Of a stretch of DNA of 64,000 bases, positions 52,223 through 61,278 are shown one piece after another (position 1 is the stretch's first letter; every line of letters starts with the position of its first letter). Made by a program: the position numbers and the translations under genes. The stretch is from an uncultured Cellvibrio sp. Its GTDB lineage: Bacteria > Pseudomonadota > Gammaproteobacteria > Pseudomonadales > Cellvibrionaceae. The stretch spans positions 62,001 to 126,000 of the forward strand of contig CALFXJ010000060.1 in NCBI GenBank assembly GCA_937958105.1. The letters are read 5' to 3'. The notes beneath the pieces were generated by a model, which saw only the letters and a list, made by a program, of their open reading frames with translations, had not been told where the DNA came from and ran no database searches.

Positions 52223-53058
52223 TCTACCCCATTGTTCCGATTAATCTTCGCCACCTTGATCGGCGGACTTTTCACCCGTCCATGAAGCTTGGTAATACCC
52301 AGCCCTGGCACCGGCTTGAGGCTGCTCCACGCCGGCTTTAATGGCGTCAATGCTATACGGTCTTTACGGGCCACAATGAGGTAGTAGCCACCCCAAGGCA
52401 GGCGCAGCCTTTTACCCCAGCGCTCCAGCCAATGCAAATGTTTAATGGCCCCCGGATGCTGGATCGGCAAGCGGTAAAAACCCTGCTGAACCTCCACTGG
52501 CTCAAAATCCAGCAGGGTCAGCCAGTCCAGGATCCGCCCCAGACGCAATGATTGATGGCGCCAGCGCGGTTTACGGCTGAAGAACCGTGCGAACCACCGG
52601 CAAGTCCCGAACACACTCCAGGGATTAAAACCGAGGATTACCAGATGGCCGCGAGGGATAAGTACCCGCGCGGATTCCCGTAACAGCTGATGAGGACTTT
52701 GGCTGTAATCCAATACATGGTGCAGCAGAACAACATCAATGGACTCTTCCGGCAGCGGCAGGTCAGTGAAGTCGCTCAGGGCGGAGAGCCCGGGGTTTTT
52801 GTCCAACACCGGATTCAGCGCGAAGCGGTGGGTGATCCTGCTGGAATTACCCAGATCAAGACGCGGACTGACGCTCATCTGCAACAGGTGGTAACCAAAC
52901 AGGCATTGCAGCGCCTGCTCTATGGACTGCCCTTCTTCCACCAGCAACGCTTTGCCCAGGGGCGTCTCAAACCATCCGGCCATGTCCCGGATGGCCTCTT
53001 CTTCAGGCAGAACACCGAAATGCTTTTGCCAGAACTGACGCAATGACTGATGTGACAT
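52219..53058 (-). CDS. SAM-dependent methyltransferase, class I
   Basis: A 279-residue protein. A UbiE-like methyltransferase domain spans about 75-190: the SAM loop is unusual, but the segment LPLPEESIDVVLLHHVLDYS, the LLRESARVLIPRGHLVILGF motif and the following NPWSVFG are typical of class I enzymes. The C-terminus is basic (GKRLRLPWGGYYLIVARKDR). The same gene lies between rnhA and gloB in Pseudomonas (a putative methyltransferase), but its substrate is not known. GGAGC precedes the ATG. The stop overlaps the rnhA start. It diverges from gloB. Confidence 0.85.
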   Translation of the reverse strand: MSHQSLRQFWQKHFGVLPEEEAIRDMAGWFETPLGKALLVEEGQSIEQALQCLFGYHLLQMSVSPRLDLGNSSRITHRFALNPVLDKNPGLSALSDFTDLPLPEESIDVVLLHHVLDYSQSPHQLLRESARVLIPRGHLVILGFNPWSVFGTCRWFARFFSRKPRWRHQSLRLGRILDWLTLLDFEPVEVQQGFYRLPIQHPGAIKHLHWLERWGKRLRLPWGGYYLIVARKDRIALTPLKPAWSSLKPVPGLGITKLHGRVKSPPIKVAKINRNNGVE

Positions 53059-53148
53059 AAGAAGCTCCGGTAACGGGTTTATTTTGAACTCCGGGAAGGC
53101 TAGGCTTGTCCCCTGCGTTGAGTTATCCCCAGTAAGAGCGATATTGAT

Positions 53149-53931
53149 GTGTTAACTGTTTACCCCATCCCGGCCCTTGAGAGCAATTATTTCTGGCTTC
53201 TTCAGCCTGACCCAGCCAAGCCTGACGTCTATATTCTTGACCCGGGCGACGCCCGGCCGGTTCTGGAGTTCCTGCAGCACCACCAGTTACAACTGGCCGG
53301 TATCATCGTCACACATCACCATTGGGATCACACAGACGGGATTGATGATCTCCTGGCCCGTTTTCCTGTGCCTGTTCATGGCCCCGCCTCTCAGCGCATA
53401 CCTCAGGTCACCCACACATTGAAAGACAGTGACACCATCAGCTTGCCGGACCTCCAGCTCGAGGTTCTGGCAGTGCCGGGGCATACCCTTGATCATCTGG
53501 CTTATGTTTATCGAGATGAAAACGGCCCGGCCAAGCTTTTCTGTGGCGATGCCTTGTTCGCTGGTGGCTGCGGGAGAATGTTTGAGGGACAGCCTGAGCA
53601 GATGCTGGGGTCGCTCAACAGGCTCGCTGCCCTGCCCGATGACACACTGATCTACTGTTCACACGAATACACCCTCGCCAACCTCCAGTTTGCCGCCAAC
53701 GTTGAACCGGATAATGCGGATTTACAAGCCCGCCTGCAACAGACACGGCAACTCCGTGAACAGCACCTCATTACCCTTCCCTCCACCATTGGGCTGGAGC
53801 TGAAGACTAACCCCTTTTTACGCTGTCACCTGCCTACCGTAAAAGCAGCTGCTGAATGGTACGCCAAAGATTCGCTGGCGACAGACGCGGCCGTCTTTGC
53901 AGCTGTCCGTCGTTGGAAAGACCAGTCCTGA
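53149..53931 (+). CDS. gloB: Hydroxyacylglutathione hydrolase (glyoxalase II)
   Basis: 260 residues from a GTG start; no ATG is in frame near it, and the beginning LTVYPIPALESNYFWLL fits the family. It hydrolyses S-lactoylglutathione in methylglyoxal detoxification. The metallo-beta-lactamase metal motif is VTHHHWDHTDG, with further ligands in GHTLDHLAY, FCGDALFAGGCGRMFEG and CSHEYTLANL. The C-terminal substrate-binding part (about 170-260) is complete, ending ATDAAVFAAVRRWKD. It stands between the methyltransferase and mltD as in Pseudomonas. The Shine-Dalgarno is weak. Confidence 0.95.
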   Translation: MLTVYPIPALESNYFWLLQPDPAKPDVYILDPGDARPVLEFLQHHQLQLAGIIVTHHHWDHTDGIDDLLARFPVPVHGPASQRIPQVTHTLKDSDTISLPDLQLEVLAVPGHTLDHLAYVYRDENGPAKLFCGDALFAGGCGRMFEGQPEQMLGSLNRLAALPDDTLIYCSHEYTLANLQFAANVEPDNADLQARLQQTRQLREQHLITLPSTIGLELKTNPFLRCHLPTVKAAAEWYAKDSLATDAAVFAAVRRWKDQS

Positions 53932-54057
53932 AGCTGTTACTTGCCTCTCAGCATAAGTGATGCTTCATTGACCACGTAGGACGTTGCACATAGAATCGCC
54001 TCAACCAGTCGATTCCAGGGAGGTCGGCGCCAATAAATCCAGAAATCAACGTGACTA

Positions 54058-55659
54058 ATGATGATGTTCAACCGCCACCCACGCTTGCGATTTTTTGCCT
54101 TATCGCTGTCTCTCGCATCCCTGTCTGCCTGTAATATGCTTCAGCCCCAATCCGCTGACAACGGATTGCCGGACCCGGACTACCAGCTCGACTCCGAACA
54201 GCGAGCGCATCTTGAAGACAAGATCGTCGAAGAAGTCAGCAAAGTTCCGGAATTTGAATATGAAGATATCTGGGCCCGCATCCGTAACGGTTACGGGCTG
54301 CCGGTCATCAGCAACGCCCAGGTCGATGCTCACCTCAAATGGTACTCCAACCACCAGGCTCACCTCGACCGGGTGACAGAACGCAGCCAGCGATATCTAC
54401 ATTACGTGGTATCCGAGCTCGAAAACAACGACATGCCCCTGGAGCTGGCGCTGCTGCCAATGATTGAAAGCTCTTACGATCCATTTGCCTATTCCCGTGC
54501 CAAGGCGGCAGGACTCTGGCAATTTGTATCGGGCACCGGCAAAAACTTCGGCCTCCGGCAGGACTGGTGGTACGACGGTCGCCGTGACGTGGTTGCCTCT
54601 ACCGACGCAGCTATCCGCTACCTCCAGCGCCTGTACAATATGTTTGATAACGACTGGCTGCTGGCGCTGGCAGCGTATAACTCAGGTGAAGGTCGTGTAC
54701 GCCGCGCTATTGAGAAGAACCGCAGCGCTGGCAAGCCAACCGACTTCTGGTCGCTCCAGCTGCCGAAAGAGACCCGGTCCTACGTGCCACACCTGCTCGC
54801 CCTGGCGCAGATTGTCCGAACGCCCGAGGCCTATAGCGTCAGCCTCCACGATATCCCCAATGATCCGTACTTCATTAAAATCAGTCTCGATTCCCAGATT
54901 GACCTGATGCAGGCCGCGCGTCTGGCGGACATTGATCTGACGGAGCTCCAGCATCTCAACGCCGGCTACAACCGCTGGCTTACCGCACCTTCCGGTGAAC
55001 ACGTGCTCCTGGTGCCGGTAGCAAACGCCGAAAGCTTTACCAGTCAGCTCGACAACATGCCTAAGCTGCCCCCCATCAGCTGGAGCGAGCATACGGTCGC
55101 CAAGGGCGATGTGCTGGGCAGCATCGCTCGCCGCTACAAAACGACAGTGGACGCAATCAAGTCAGTCAACCGTTTGAAGAACAACAACATCCGCATTGGG
55201 CAGGTATTGCTGGTTCCCAGTGCTGCCATCACCATGCCGGAATACACAACGTCCGAAGACCTGATGTATGGTTATGGCAAGAAAAAGCCGGGCAGCGGCG
55301 CGCAATATCACACCGTGCGTTCGGGAGATAATCTCTGGACAATCGCCCGCCGTTACGACACCAGCGTCAATACGATTGCGCGACTGAACAACATCAGTAC
55401 TAAAGCCCTGCTGAAACCGGGCCAGAAACTTCTGGTATCGAACAAAGCCAATGTCGTTGTTGATAAAACTGTTGTAGCTGAAAACGGTCTACAAAAACTC
55501 GTTTATCAGATTCAACGCGGCGATACCCTGTACAGCATTGCCAACAGATTTCGTTTATCTACCAAGGACATTCTGAGCTGGAACTCCGTGAAAGATGCCA
55601 GCTATATTCATCCGGGACAATCGCTGACCTTGTATGTGAATGAACAGCACATCAATTAA
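54058..55659 (+). CDS. mltD: Membrane-bound lytic murein transglycosylase D
   Basis: A 533-residue lipoprotein (LSAC lipobox, Cys near 25; the gene starts with three ATG codons in a row and no strong Shine-Dalgarno, so the exact first Met is open). The SLT domain (about 110-260) has the catalytic Glu in ALLPMIESSYDPFAYS, followed by AAGLWQFVSGTGKNFGL and LALAAYNSGEGRV. Three LysM modules follow, near 345-392, 415-460 and 485-530 (HTVAKGDVLGSIARRY, HTVRSGDNLWTIARRY, YQIQRGDTLYSIANRF). It cleaves peptidoglycan to anhydromuropeptides. E. coli MltD has two LysM modules by memory, so three is a longer form. Confidence 0.95.
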   Translation: MMMFNRHPRLRFFALSLSLASLSACNMLQPQSADNGLPDPDYQLDSEQRAHLEDKIVEEVSKVPEFEYEDIWARIRNGYGLPVISNAQVDAHLKWYSNHQAHLDRVTERSQRYLHYVVSELENNDMPLELALLPMIESSYDPFAYSRAKAAGLWQFVSGTGKNFGLRQDWWYDGRRDVVASTDAAIRYLQRLYNMFDNDWLLALAAYNSGEGRVRRAIEKNRSAGKPTDFWSLQLPKETRSYVPHLLALAQIVRTPEAYSVSLHDIPNDPYFIKISLDSQIDLMQAARLADIDLTELQHLNAGYNRWLTAPSGEHVLLVPVANAESFTSQLDNMPKLPPISWSEHTVAKGDVLGSIARRYKTTVDAIKSVNRLKNNNIRIGQVLLVPSAAITMPEYTTSEDLMYGYGKKKPGSGAQYHTVRSGDNLWTIARRYDTSVNTIARLNNISTKALLKPGQKLLVSNKANVVVDKTVVAENGLQKLVYQIQRGDTLYSIANRFRLSTKDILSWNSVKDASYIHPGQSLTLYVNEQHIN

Positions 55660-55687
55660 GCGGGAATAGAAACTTATTGGAGCATGT

Positions 55688-57574
55688 ATGAACTACATCC
55701 GGTTGTTCAACCTTCGTTTTGTCAACTATATTTCATCCTGCTTCCTGTTAATATCCAGCACTGTCGCAACCGCTGATACAGCGGCAAAGCAAGCTGAAGC
55801 CCCTGCAAAAACGCTGGTTAGCCATGCAATCTCGATGCATGGCCAGCCGAAGTATCCCGCGGACTTCAAGCACTTCGAATATGCCTCACCCAAAGCGCTG
55901 AAAGGCGGCAGCCTGAAAGAGCACGCCTTGGGCACCTTTGATAGCCTTAACCCGTTTATCACCAAAGGAACACCGGCCAGCAATCTTTCGCTGATCTACG
56001 ATACCTTGACGACATCCTCCATGGATGAGCCTTTCACCCAATACGGTCTGGTAGCTGAAAAGATTGAGTATCCTGAGGACCGCAGCTGGGTGATTTATCA
56101 CCTGAATCCCAATGCGCGCTTCCATGATGGTAAACAGATTACGGCCGATGACGTCGTCTTTTCTTTCACCACACTCACCACCAAGGGAGCGCCTCTTTAC
56201 GCGTACTATTACGCCGACATCAAAGAGGCCGTTGCGCTCGATAAACAGCGGGTAAGATTTAATTTCTCCAGTACTACCAACAAGGAGCTGGCTCTGATCA
56301 TCGGTCAGTTGCCGGTTTTACCAGCGCATTACTGGAAAGAAAAAAACTTTGATCAAAGCAGCCTGGATGTTCCTTTGGGCAGCGGTCCTTACAAAGTCAA
56401 ACGAGTAGATGCAGGACGTTCAATTATTTATGAACGAGTCGCCGACTACTGGGCGAAAGATCTTGCAGTTAACGTTGGGCATTACAACTTTGATGAGATC
56501 ATTATCGATTACTACCGTGATGACACCGTTGCAATTGAAGCATTGAAGGCGGGTCACTTGGATTTTCGTCCTGAGCGTATCGCAAAGTCCTGGCATACCA
56601 GCTATGACATCCCTGCGGCAAAGGATGGCTTTTTGAAAAAGCAAAGCATTCGCGACTACAGCCCTCGCGGTATGCAGGCTTTCTTTATGAACCTGCGCCG
56701 GTCACCTTTTAACAATATTAAATTCCGCCAGGCGCTCAATTATGCTTTCGATTTTGAGTGGGCCAACCGCAACCTCTTTTACGACTCCTATACCCGGACC
56801 AACAGCTATTTCTTTAACTCTGATCTGGCATCGAGTGGCCTCCCCGAAGGGCGTGAGCTGGAGATTCTTTCAGCATACAAAAAAGACTTACCCGCAAGCG
56901 TCTTCACTGAACCCTATACCAACCCCACCACTGACGGCAGCGGTAACAATCGGACCAACCTGCGTAAAGCCCAGCAGCTGCTCAGTGAAGCGGGATATAA
57001 AATTGTTAACGGCAAATTGATTGATCCTGCCACACAAAAGCCCGTCGTCATTGAATTTCTTGAGCGGGATCCATCTTTTGAGCGGATACTGAACCCCTTT
57101 GCCCAGAGCTTAAAGCGGCTGGGAATAGAGATGAACATTCGTATGGTTGACACCTCGCAGTACATCAACCGCGTGCAGGGCCATGACTTTGACATGACCA
57201 CGCTGGCTATCGGTCAGTCACAGTCTCCCGGTAACGAACAACGGGATTACTGGTCCTCAAGTGCTGCTGATATCCAGGGATCAAGCAACTACATGGGAAT
57301 TAAAAACCCGGCTATTGATGCCTTGATTGAGCTGGTCATCAATGCCCCTGATCGTGAAGAGCTTGTCGTCCGTACGCGCGCCCTTGATCGTGCCCTGCTC
57401 CACCATCATTATGTTGTGCCTCACTGGAATCTGATCGAACACCGTCTGGTTTACTGGGATAAATTTGGACAACCGGACATTGCTCCGGCGTTCGACCGGA
57501 CTTTCAGCACCGGTATACTCACCTGGTGGGTAGATCCGGAAAAAGCCAAGCGCATTAGTGCCCGCAAAAAGTAG
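55688..57574 (+). CDS. yejA: Peptide ABC transporter substrate-binding protein (YejA-like)
   Basis: A 628-residue periplasmic protein. A signal peptide near 10-30 precedes a family 5 solute-binding domain. Diagnostic segments are PKALKGGSLKEHALGTFDSL, RSWVIYHLNPNARFHDGKQI, ADDVVFSFTTL and RGMQAFFMNLRRSPFNNIKF, all of the YejA type. In E. coli the YejABEF system imports peptide-type compounds, including microcin C. GGAG lies six bases before the ATG. It is the first gene of a four-gene importer operon that follows mltD by 28 bases. Pseudomonas has two binding-protein genes at this place; here there is one. Confidence 0.9.
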   Translation: MNYIRLFNLRFVNYISSCFLLISSTVATADTAAKQAEAPAKTLVSHAISMHGQPKYPADFKHFEYASPKALKGGSLKEHALGTFDSLNPFITKGTPASNLSLIYDTLTTSSMDEPFTQYGLVAEKIEYPEDRSWVIYHLNPNARFHDGKQITADDVVFSFTTLTTKGAPLYAYYYADIKEAVALDKQRVRFNFSSTTNKELALIIGQLPVLPAHYWKEKNFDQSSLDVPLGSGPYKVKRVDAGRSIIYERVADYWAKDLAVNVGHYNFDEIIIDYYRDDTVAIEALKAGHLDFRPERIAKSWHTSYDIPAAKDGFLKKQSIRDYSPRGMQAFFMNLRRSPFNNIKFRQALNYAFDFEWANRNLFYDSYTRTNSYFFNSDLASSGLPEGRELEILSAYKKDLPASVFTEPYTNPTTDGSGNNRTNLRKAQQLLSEAGYKIVNGKLIDPATQKPVVIEFLERDPSFERILNPFAQSLKRLGIEMNIRMVDTSQYINRVQGHDFDMTTLAIGQSQSPGNEQRDYWSSSAADIQGSSNYMGIKNPAIDALIELVINAPDREELVVRTRALDRALLHHHYVVPHWNLIEHRLVYWDKFGQPDIAPAFDRTFSTGILTWWVDPEKAKRISARKK

Positions 57575-57597
57575 ATAAACGTCTTATAAAGGCAACC

Positions 57598-58635
57598 ATG
57601 GGCAACTACATTCTTCGCCGACTGGCACTGATGCTGCCAACGCTTTTCGGCATATTGCTGATCAACTTCGCTATTGTGCAGGCCGCTCCCGGCGGCCCGG
57701 TAGAACAGATGATCTATCGGATGCAGCATGCCAATATCGCTGGTGGCCAGTCAGAAGACTACTCCGCCCGTGGCCTTCCACCGGAGATCGTCGAACGCAT
57801 CCAGGTGATGTACGGGTTCGATAAGCCAGCCCATGAGCGTTTCTGGATCATGCTGAAAAACTATGCCGTGCTGGACTTCGGTGAAAGTTTTTACCGTAAC
57901 GCCAGCGTGCTGGATCTGATCATCGAAAAGCTGCCTGTCTCTATCTCGCTCGGCCTCTGGAGCACCCTGCTGATTTATCTGATTTCGATTCCCCTGGGAA
58001 TCCGCAAGGCGGTTAGCCACGGCAGTCATTTTGATGTGATGAGCAGTACCATTGTTTCCATTCTGTACGCGATTCCCGGCTTCCTGCTGGGCATTCTGCT
58101 GATCGTGCTCTTCGCCGGCGGCACCTATTTTGAATGGTTCCCTCTGCGTGGTCTTACTTCGAGCAACTTTGATGAGCTGAGCCTGCTGGGCAAGCTGCGG
58201 GATTACTTCTGGCATCTTGCCTTACCCCTTACGGCCTATACGATCGGCGGCTTTGCCACGCTCACCATGCTGACTAAAAATTCGTTTCTCGACGAAATTA
58301 ACAAGCAGTATGTAGTCACAGCTCAGGCAAAAGGCTTGAGCAAGCAACAGGTTCTCTATCGTCACGTATTTCGTAATGCCATGCTGATCATCATCTCGGG
58401 TTTCCCCGCAGCCTTCATCAGTATTTTCTTCGCAGGCTCATTGCTGATAGAGGTGATTTTTTCTCTCGACGGCTTGGGCTTGTTGAGCTTTGAGGCAGTG
58501 ACTCAGCGCGATTATCCGGTCTTCTTTGGAACCTTATTTATTTTTACGCTGCTCGGCCTGCTGATTAAGCTGGTTTCGGATCTGGTGTATGTGTGGGTTG
58601 ATCCACGTATTGATTTTCAAAGCCGGGAGCACTGA
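57598..58635 (+). CDS. yejB: Peptide ABC transporter permease (YejB-like)
   Basis: A 345-residue protein. It has about six membrane helices: one at the N-terminus (LALMLPTLFGILLINFAIVQ), a periplasmic loop with the PGGPVEQM and YGFDKPAHERFW elements, then five more. The EAA loop for contact with the ATPase is at VVTAQAKGLSKQQVLYRHVFRNAM. The AAPGGPVEQMIYRM beginning and the long loop are typical of YejB rather than OppB. It has AAGGCAACC before the ATG, follows yejA by 23 bases and precedes yejE by two. Confidence 0.92.
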   Translation: MGNYILRRLALMLPTLFGILLINFAIVQAAPGGPVEQMIYRMQHANIAGGQSEDYSARGLPPEIVERIQVMYGFDKPAHERFWIMLKNYAVLDFGESFYRNASVLDLIIEKLPVSISLGLWSTLLIYLISIPLGIRKAVSHGSHFDVMSSTIVSILYAIPGFLLGILLIVLFAGGTYFEWFPLRGLTSSNFDELSLLGKLRDYFWHLALPLTAYTIGGFATLTMLTKNSFLDEINKQYVVTAQAKGLSKQQVLYRHVFRNAMLIIISGFPAAFISIFFAGSLLIEVIFSLDGLGLLSFEAVTQRDYPVFFGTLFIFTLLGLLIKLVSDLVYVWVDPRIDFQSREH

Positions 58636-58637
58636 CA

Positions 58638-59678
58638 ATGCGTTGGGTTGAGCGTTTAAGCCCTATCAGCCAGCGCCGTCTGCTGACCTTCTGCAAGAAT
58701 CGGCGCGCCTTCTGGAGCCTGATATTTTTTGCCGTGCTGTTCGCCATCAGCATGGGAGCGGAATTGATTGCCAATGACCGCCCTGTGCTGATCAGGTATC
58801 AGGGCGATTTCTATTTTCCAGCCTTTAAGTATTATCCAGAGACCGCATTCGGCGGCGACTTCGATACAGCCGCAGACTACCGTGATCCCTATATCAAAGA
58901 GCTTATTGAGGCCGATGGCTGGATCCTGTGGCCCCTGATTCCCTACAGCTACGATACTCATATTCATAATCTGCCGCTGCCTGCCCCCTCTCCTCCCACC
59001 AAGGATAACTGGCTGGGTACCGATGATCAGGCCCGGGACGTGGTCGCCCGCATTATCTATGGCTTTCGTATCTCCATCCTGTTTGCGCTTGCCCTGGCGT
59101 CCGGCAGCGCGTTGATTGGTGTAACCGTCGGAGCCATCCAGGGCTATTACGGTGGCAGAATTGATTTGTTCGGCCAGCGTTTTCTTGAGATATGGAGTTC
59201 GCTGCCGGTGTTGTTTCTGCTGATTATTCTGGCGAGCATCATTACCCCGAACTTCTGGTGGTTGCTGGGTATCATGCTGCTGTTCAGCTGGACTTCCCTT
59301 GTCGATGTTGTTCGCGCCGAATTTCTGCGTGGACGTAATCTCGAATATGTTCGTGCTGCCCGCGCACTGGGTGTCAGCAACCCACGCATTATTCTGCGTC
59401 ACGTATTGCCTAATGCGATGGTCGCTACTATGACCTTTATGCCATTTCTGCTGACCGGTGCAATCACAACCCTGACATCTCTGGATTTTCTGGGCTTCGG
59501 CTTACCACCGGGTTCGGCTTCGCTGGGCGAACTAGTGGCACAGGGCAAGAACAATCTGCACGCGCCTTGGCTGGCGTTAAGTGCTTTTGGTGTGCTGTCA
59601 CTGATGCTGACGCTGCTCGTCTTCATTGGTGAAGGCGTGCGCGATGCGTTTGATCCACGACTGATCAACAAGCAGTAG
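58638..59678 (+). CDS. yejE: Peptide ABC transporter permease (YejE-like)
   Basis: A 346-residue protein. The N-terminal helix (about 24-44) is followed by a large periplasmic loop with the YejE-specific NDRPVLIRYQGDFYFPAFKY and SYDTHIHNLPLPAPSPPTKD segments. The GTDDQARDVVARIIYGFRIS motif leads into five membrane helices. The EAA loop is EYVRAARALGVSNPRIILRHVLPNAM. Together with YejB it forms the membrane channel. It lies between yejB and yejF with two- and four-base gaps, so the operon is compact. Confidence 0.92.
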   Translation: MRWVERLSPISQRRLLTFCKNRRAFWSLIFFAVLFAISMGAELIANDRPVLIRYQGDFYFPAFKYYPETAFGGDFDTAADYRDPYIKELIEADGWILWPLIPYSYDTHIHNLPLPAPSPPTKDNWLGTDDQARDVVARIIYGFRISILFALALASGSALIGVTVGAIQGYYGGRIDLFGQRFLEIWSSLPVLFLLIILASIITPNFWWLLGIMLLFSWTSLVDVVRAEFLRGRNLEYVRAARALGVSNPRIILRHVLPNAMVATMTFMPFLLTGAITTLTSLDFLGFGLPPGSASLGELVAQGKNNLHAPWLALSAFGVLSLMLTLLVFIGEGVRDAFDPRLINKQ

Positions 59679-59682
59679 AAAC

Positions 59683-61278
59683 ATGACTGAAACCATCCTC
59701 AAGATAGAGAACCTGGACGTGAACTTTGGTTATGGTCACCAAAGCCGTCGCGTCGTAGAGCAGGTAAATTTTGCGCTGACCAGAGGTGAAACCTTTGCCC
59801 TGGTCGGTGAATCCGGCTCTGGCAAATCCGTAACGGCGCACAGTATTCTGCAATTGCTCCCTTATCCTTACGCCTCTCACTCCGCCGAAAGCGCTATTTT
59901 CTTTGAAGGGCAGAATCTGCTGCGGCTGAACGAGACTGCGTTGAATAAGATTCGCGGCAAACGCATCAGCATGATCTTTCAGGAACCCATGACGGCGTTA
60001 AACCCGCTGCATACGGTAGAGAAACAGATCGGCGAAATAATCAGCCTGCACCGGGGGCTGCGCGGTGATGCCCTGCGGCAGGAAGTGATACATCAGCTGG
60101 AGCGTGTCAGAATTCCCAGGGCGATGGGAAAGCTAAACGCATATCCTCATCAGCTGTCCGGTGGTCAGCGTCAGCGAGTTATGATTGCCATGGCTCTGGC
60201 CAATCAACCGGATCTGCTCATCGCCGACGAACCCACGACGGCGCTGGACGTGACCGTACAAAAGCAGATCATGACGTTGCTCAAAGAGCTGCAGCAGGAG
60301 GCGGGTATGACGCTCCTGTTGATTACTCACGACCTCGGTGTCGTGCGGCACTTCAGCGACCGGATGGCGGTAATGCAGAACGGGAAAATTGTAGAACAAG
60401 GTCCGTGTGAAGATGTTTTTACCCGTCCTGTGGAAGCCTACACCCGATTATTGCTGGAGAGCGAGCCGAAAGGCTCTGCTATTCAGCCGCCAGCCAGCAG
60501 CGACACGATTTTAAGTACCCGTGAGCTGTCGGTACGTTTTCCGCTGCATAAACCACTTTTCAAAAAGCCGTCGAGATTTCTGGTTGCGGTTGATGATGTT
60601 GAGCTGGATATTATCAAAGGGCAGACCCTTGGCATTGTTGGCGAAAGCGGCTCCGGCAAATCGACTCTGGCCATGGCCCTGCTGCGCCTGCTCAATTCAG
60701 AGGGCTCGATAAACTTTCATGGCCAGTCACTGCAAAACCTGAATCAGAAAGCGCTGCGACCGCTGCGACGGCAAATGCAGGTTGTATTTCAGGACCCGTT
60801 TGCAAGTCTGAGCCCGCGACTTACGGTACAACAGATCATCGCCGAAGGTCTGGTGGTTCACACCCGGATGTCTCGCCAGGACATTGAAGCAGCTGTGATA
60901 AAAAGCATGGAGGATGTGGGCCTTGATCCGGAGTTCCGGCATCGCTACCCCCACGAGTTTTCCGGCGGACAGCGCCAGCGTATTGCGATTGCCCGCGCAC
61001 TGATTCTCAGCCCGGAAATTATTGTTCTTGATGAGCCTACGTCAGCGCTTGATCGAGCGGTGCAGGTACAGGTTATCGACCTCCTGCGCAAGCTGCAGGA
61101 ACAGTATCACTTAACCTACCTCTTTATCAGTCATGATTTGAAAGTCATCCGCGCCATCAGCCATCAAGTGGTAGTGATGAGAAATGGCAGGATCGTGGAG
61201 CGGGCTGCCACGGACAAACTTTTCAGTCAGCCAGAGCAGGAATACACGCGAGAGTTGCTCAGTGCGACACTGAGTTAG
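59683..61278 (+). CDS. yejF: Peptide ABC transporter ATPase with two fused nucleotide-binding domains (YejF-like)
   Basis: A 531-residue protein. Two complete ABC domains: the first (about 1-255) has Walker A GESGSGKSV, signature LSGGQRQRV and Walker B LLIADEPTTALD; the second (about 275-531) has GESGSGKST, FSGGQRQRI and IIVLDEPTSALD. Fused domains of this type power YejABEF importers. It ends the operon, and its last 20 bases overlap the end of the opposing importer gene tail to tail. No terminator with a U-tract is seen. Confidence 0.93.
   Translation: MTETILKIENLDVNFGYGHQSRRVVEQVNFALTRGETFALVGESGSGKSVTAHSILQLLPYPYASHSAESAIFFEGQNLLRLNETALNKIRGKRISMIFQEPMTALNPLHTVEKQIGEIISLHRGLRGDALRQEVIHQLERVRIPRAMGKLNAYPHQLSGGQRQRVMIAMALANQPDLLIADEPTTALDVTVQKQIMTLLKELQQEAGMTLLLITHDLGVVRHFSDRMAVMQNGKIVEQGPCEDVFTRPVEAYTRLLLESEPKGSAIQPPASSDTILSTRELSVRFPLHKPLFKKPSRFLVAVDDVELDIIKGQTLGIVGESGSGKSTLAMALLRLLNSEGSINFHGQSLQNLNQKALRPLRRQMQVVFQDPFASLSPRLTVQQIIAEGLVVHTRMSRQDIEAAVIKSMEDVGLDPEFRHRYPHEFSGGQRQRIAIARALILSPEIIVLDEPTSALDRAVQVQVIDLLRKLQEQYHLTYLFISHDLKVIRAISHQVVVMRNGRIVERAATDKLFSQPEQEYTRELLSATLS
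61258..61274. repeat. Hairpin inside the tail-to-tail overlap of two ABC ATPase genes
   Basis: CTCAGTG, CGA loop, CACTGAG: a 7-bp perfect inverted repeat within the coding ends of both convergent genes (overlap 61259-61278). There is no U-tract on either strand. It may slow transcription or protect both mRNA ends; the coding constraint on both strands makes it notable. Confidence 0.55.
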
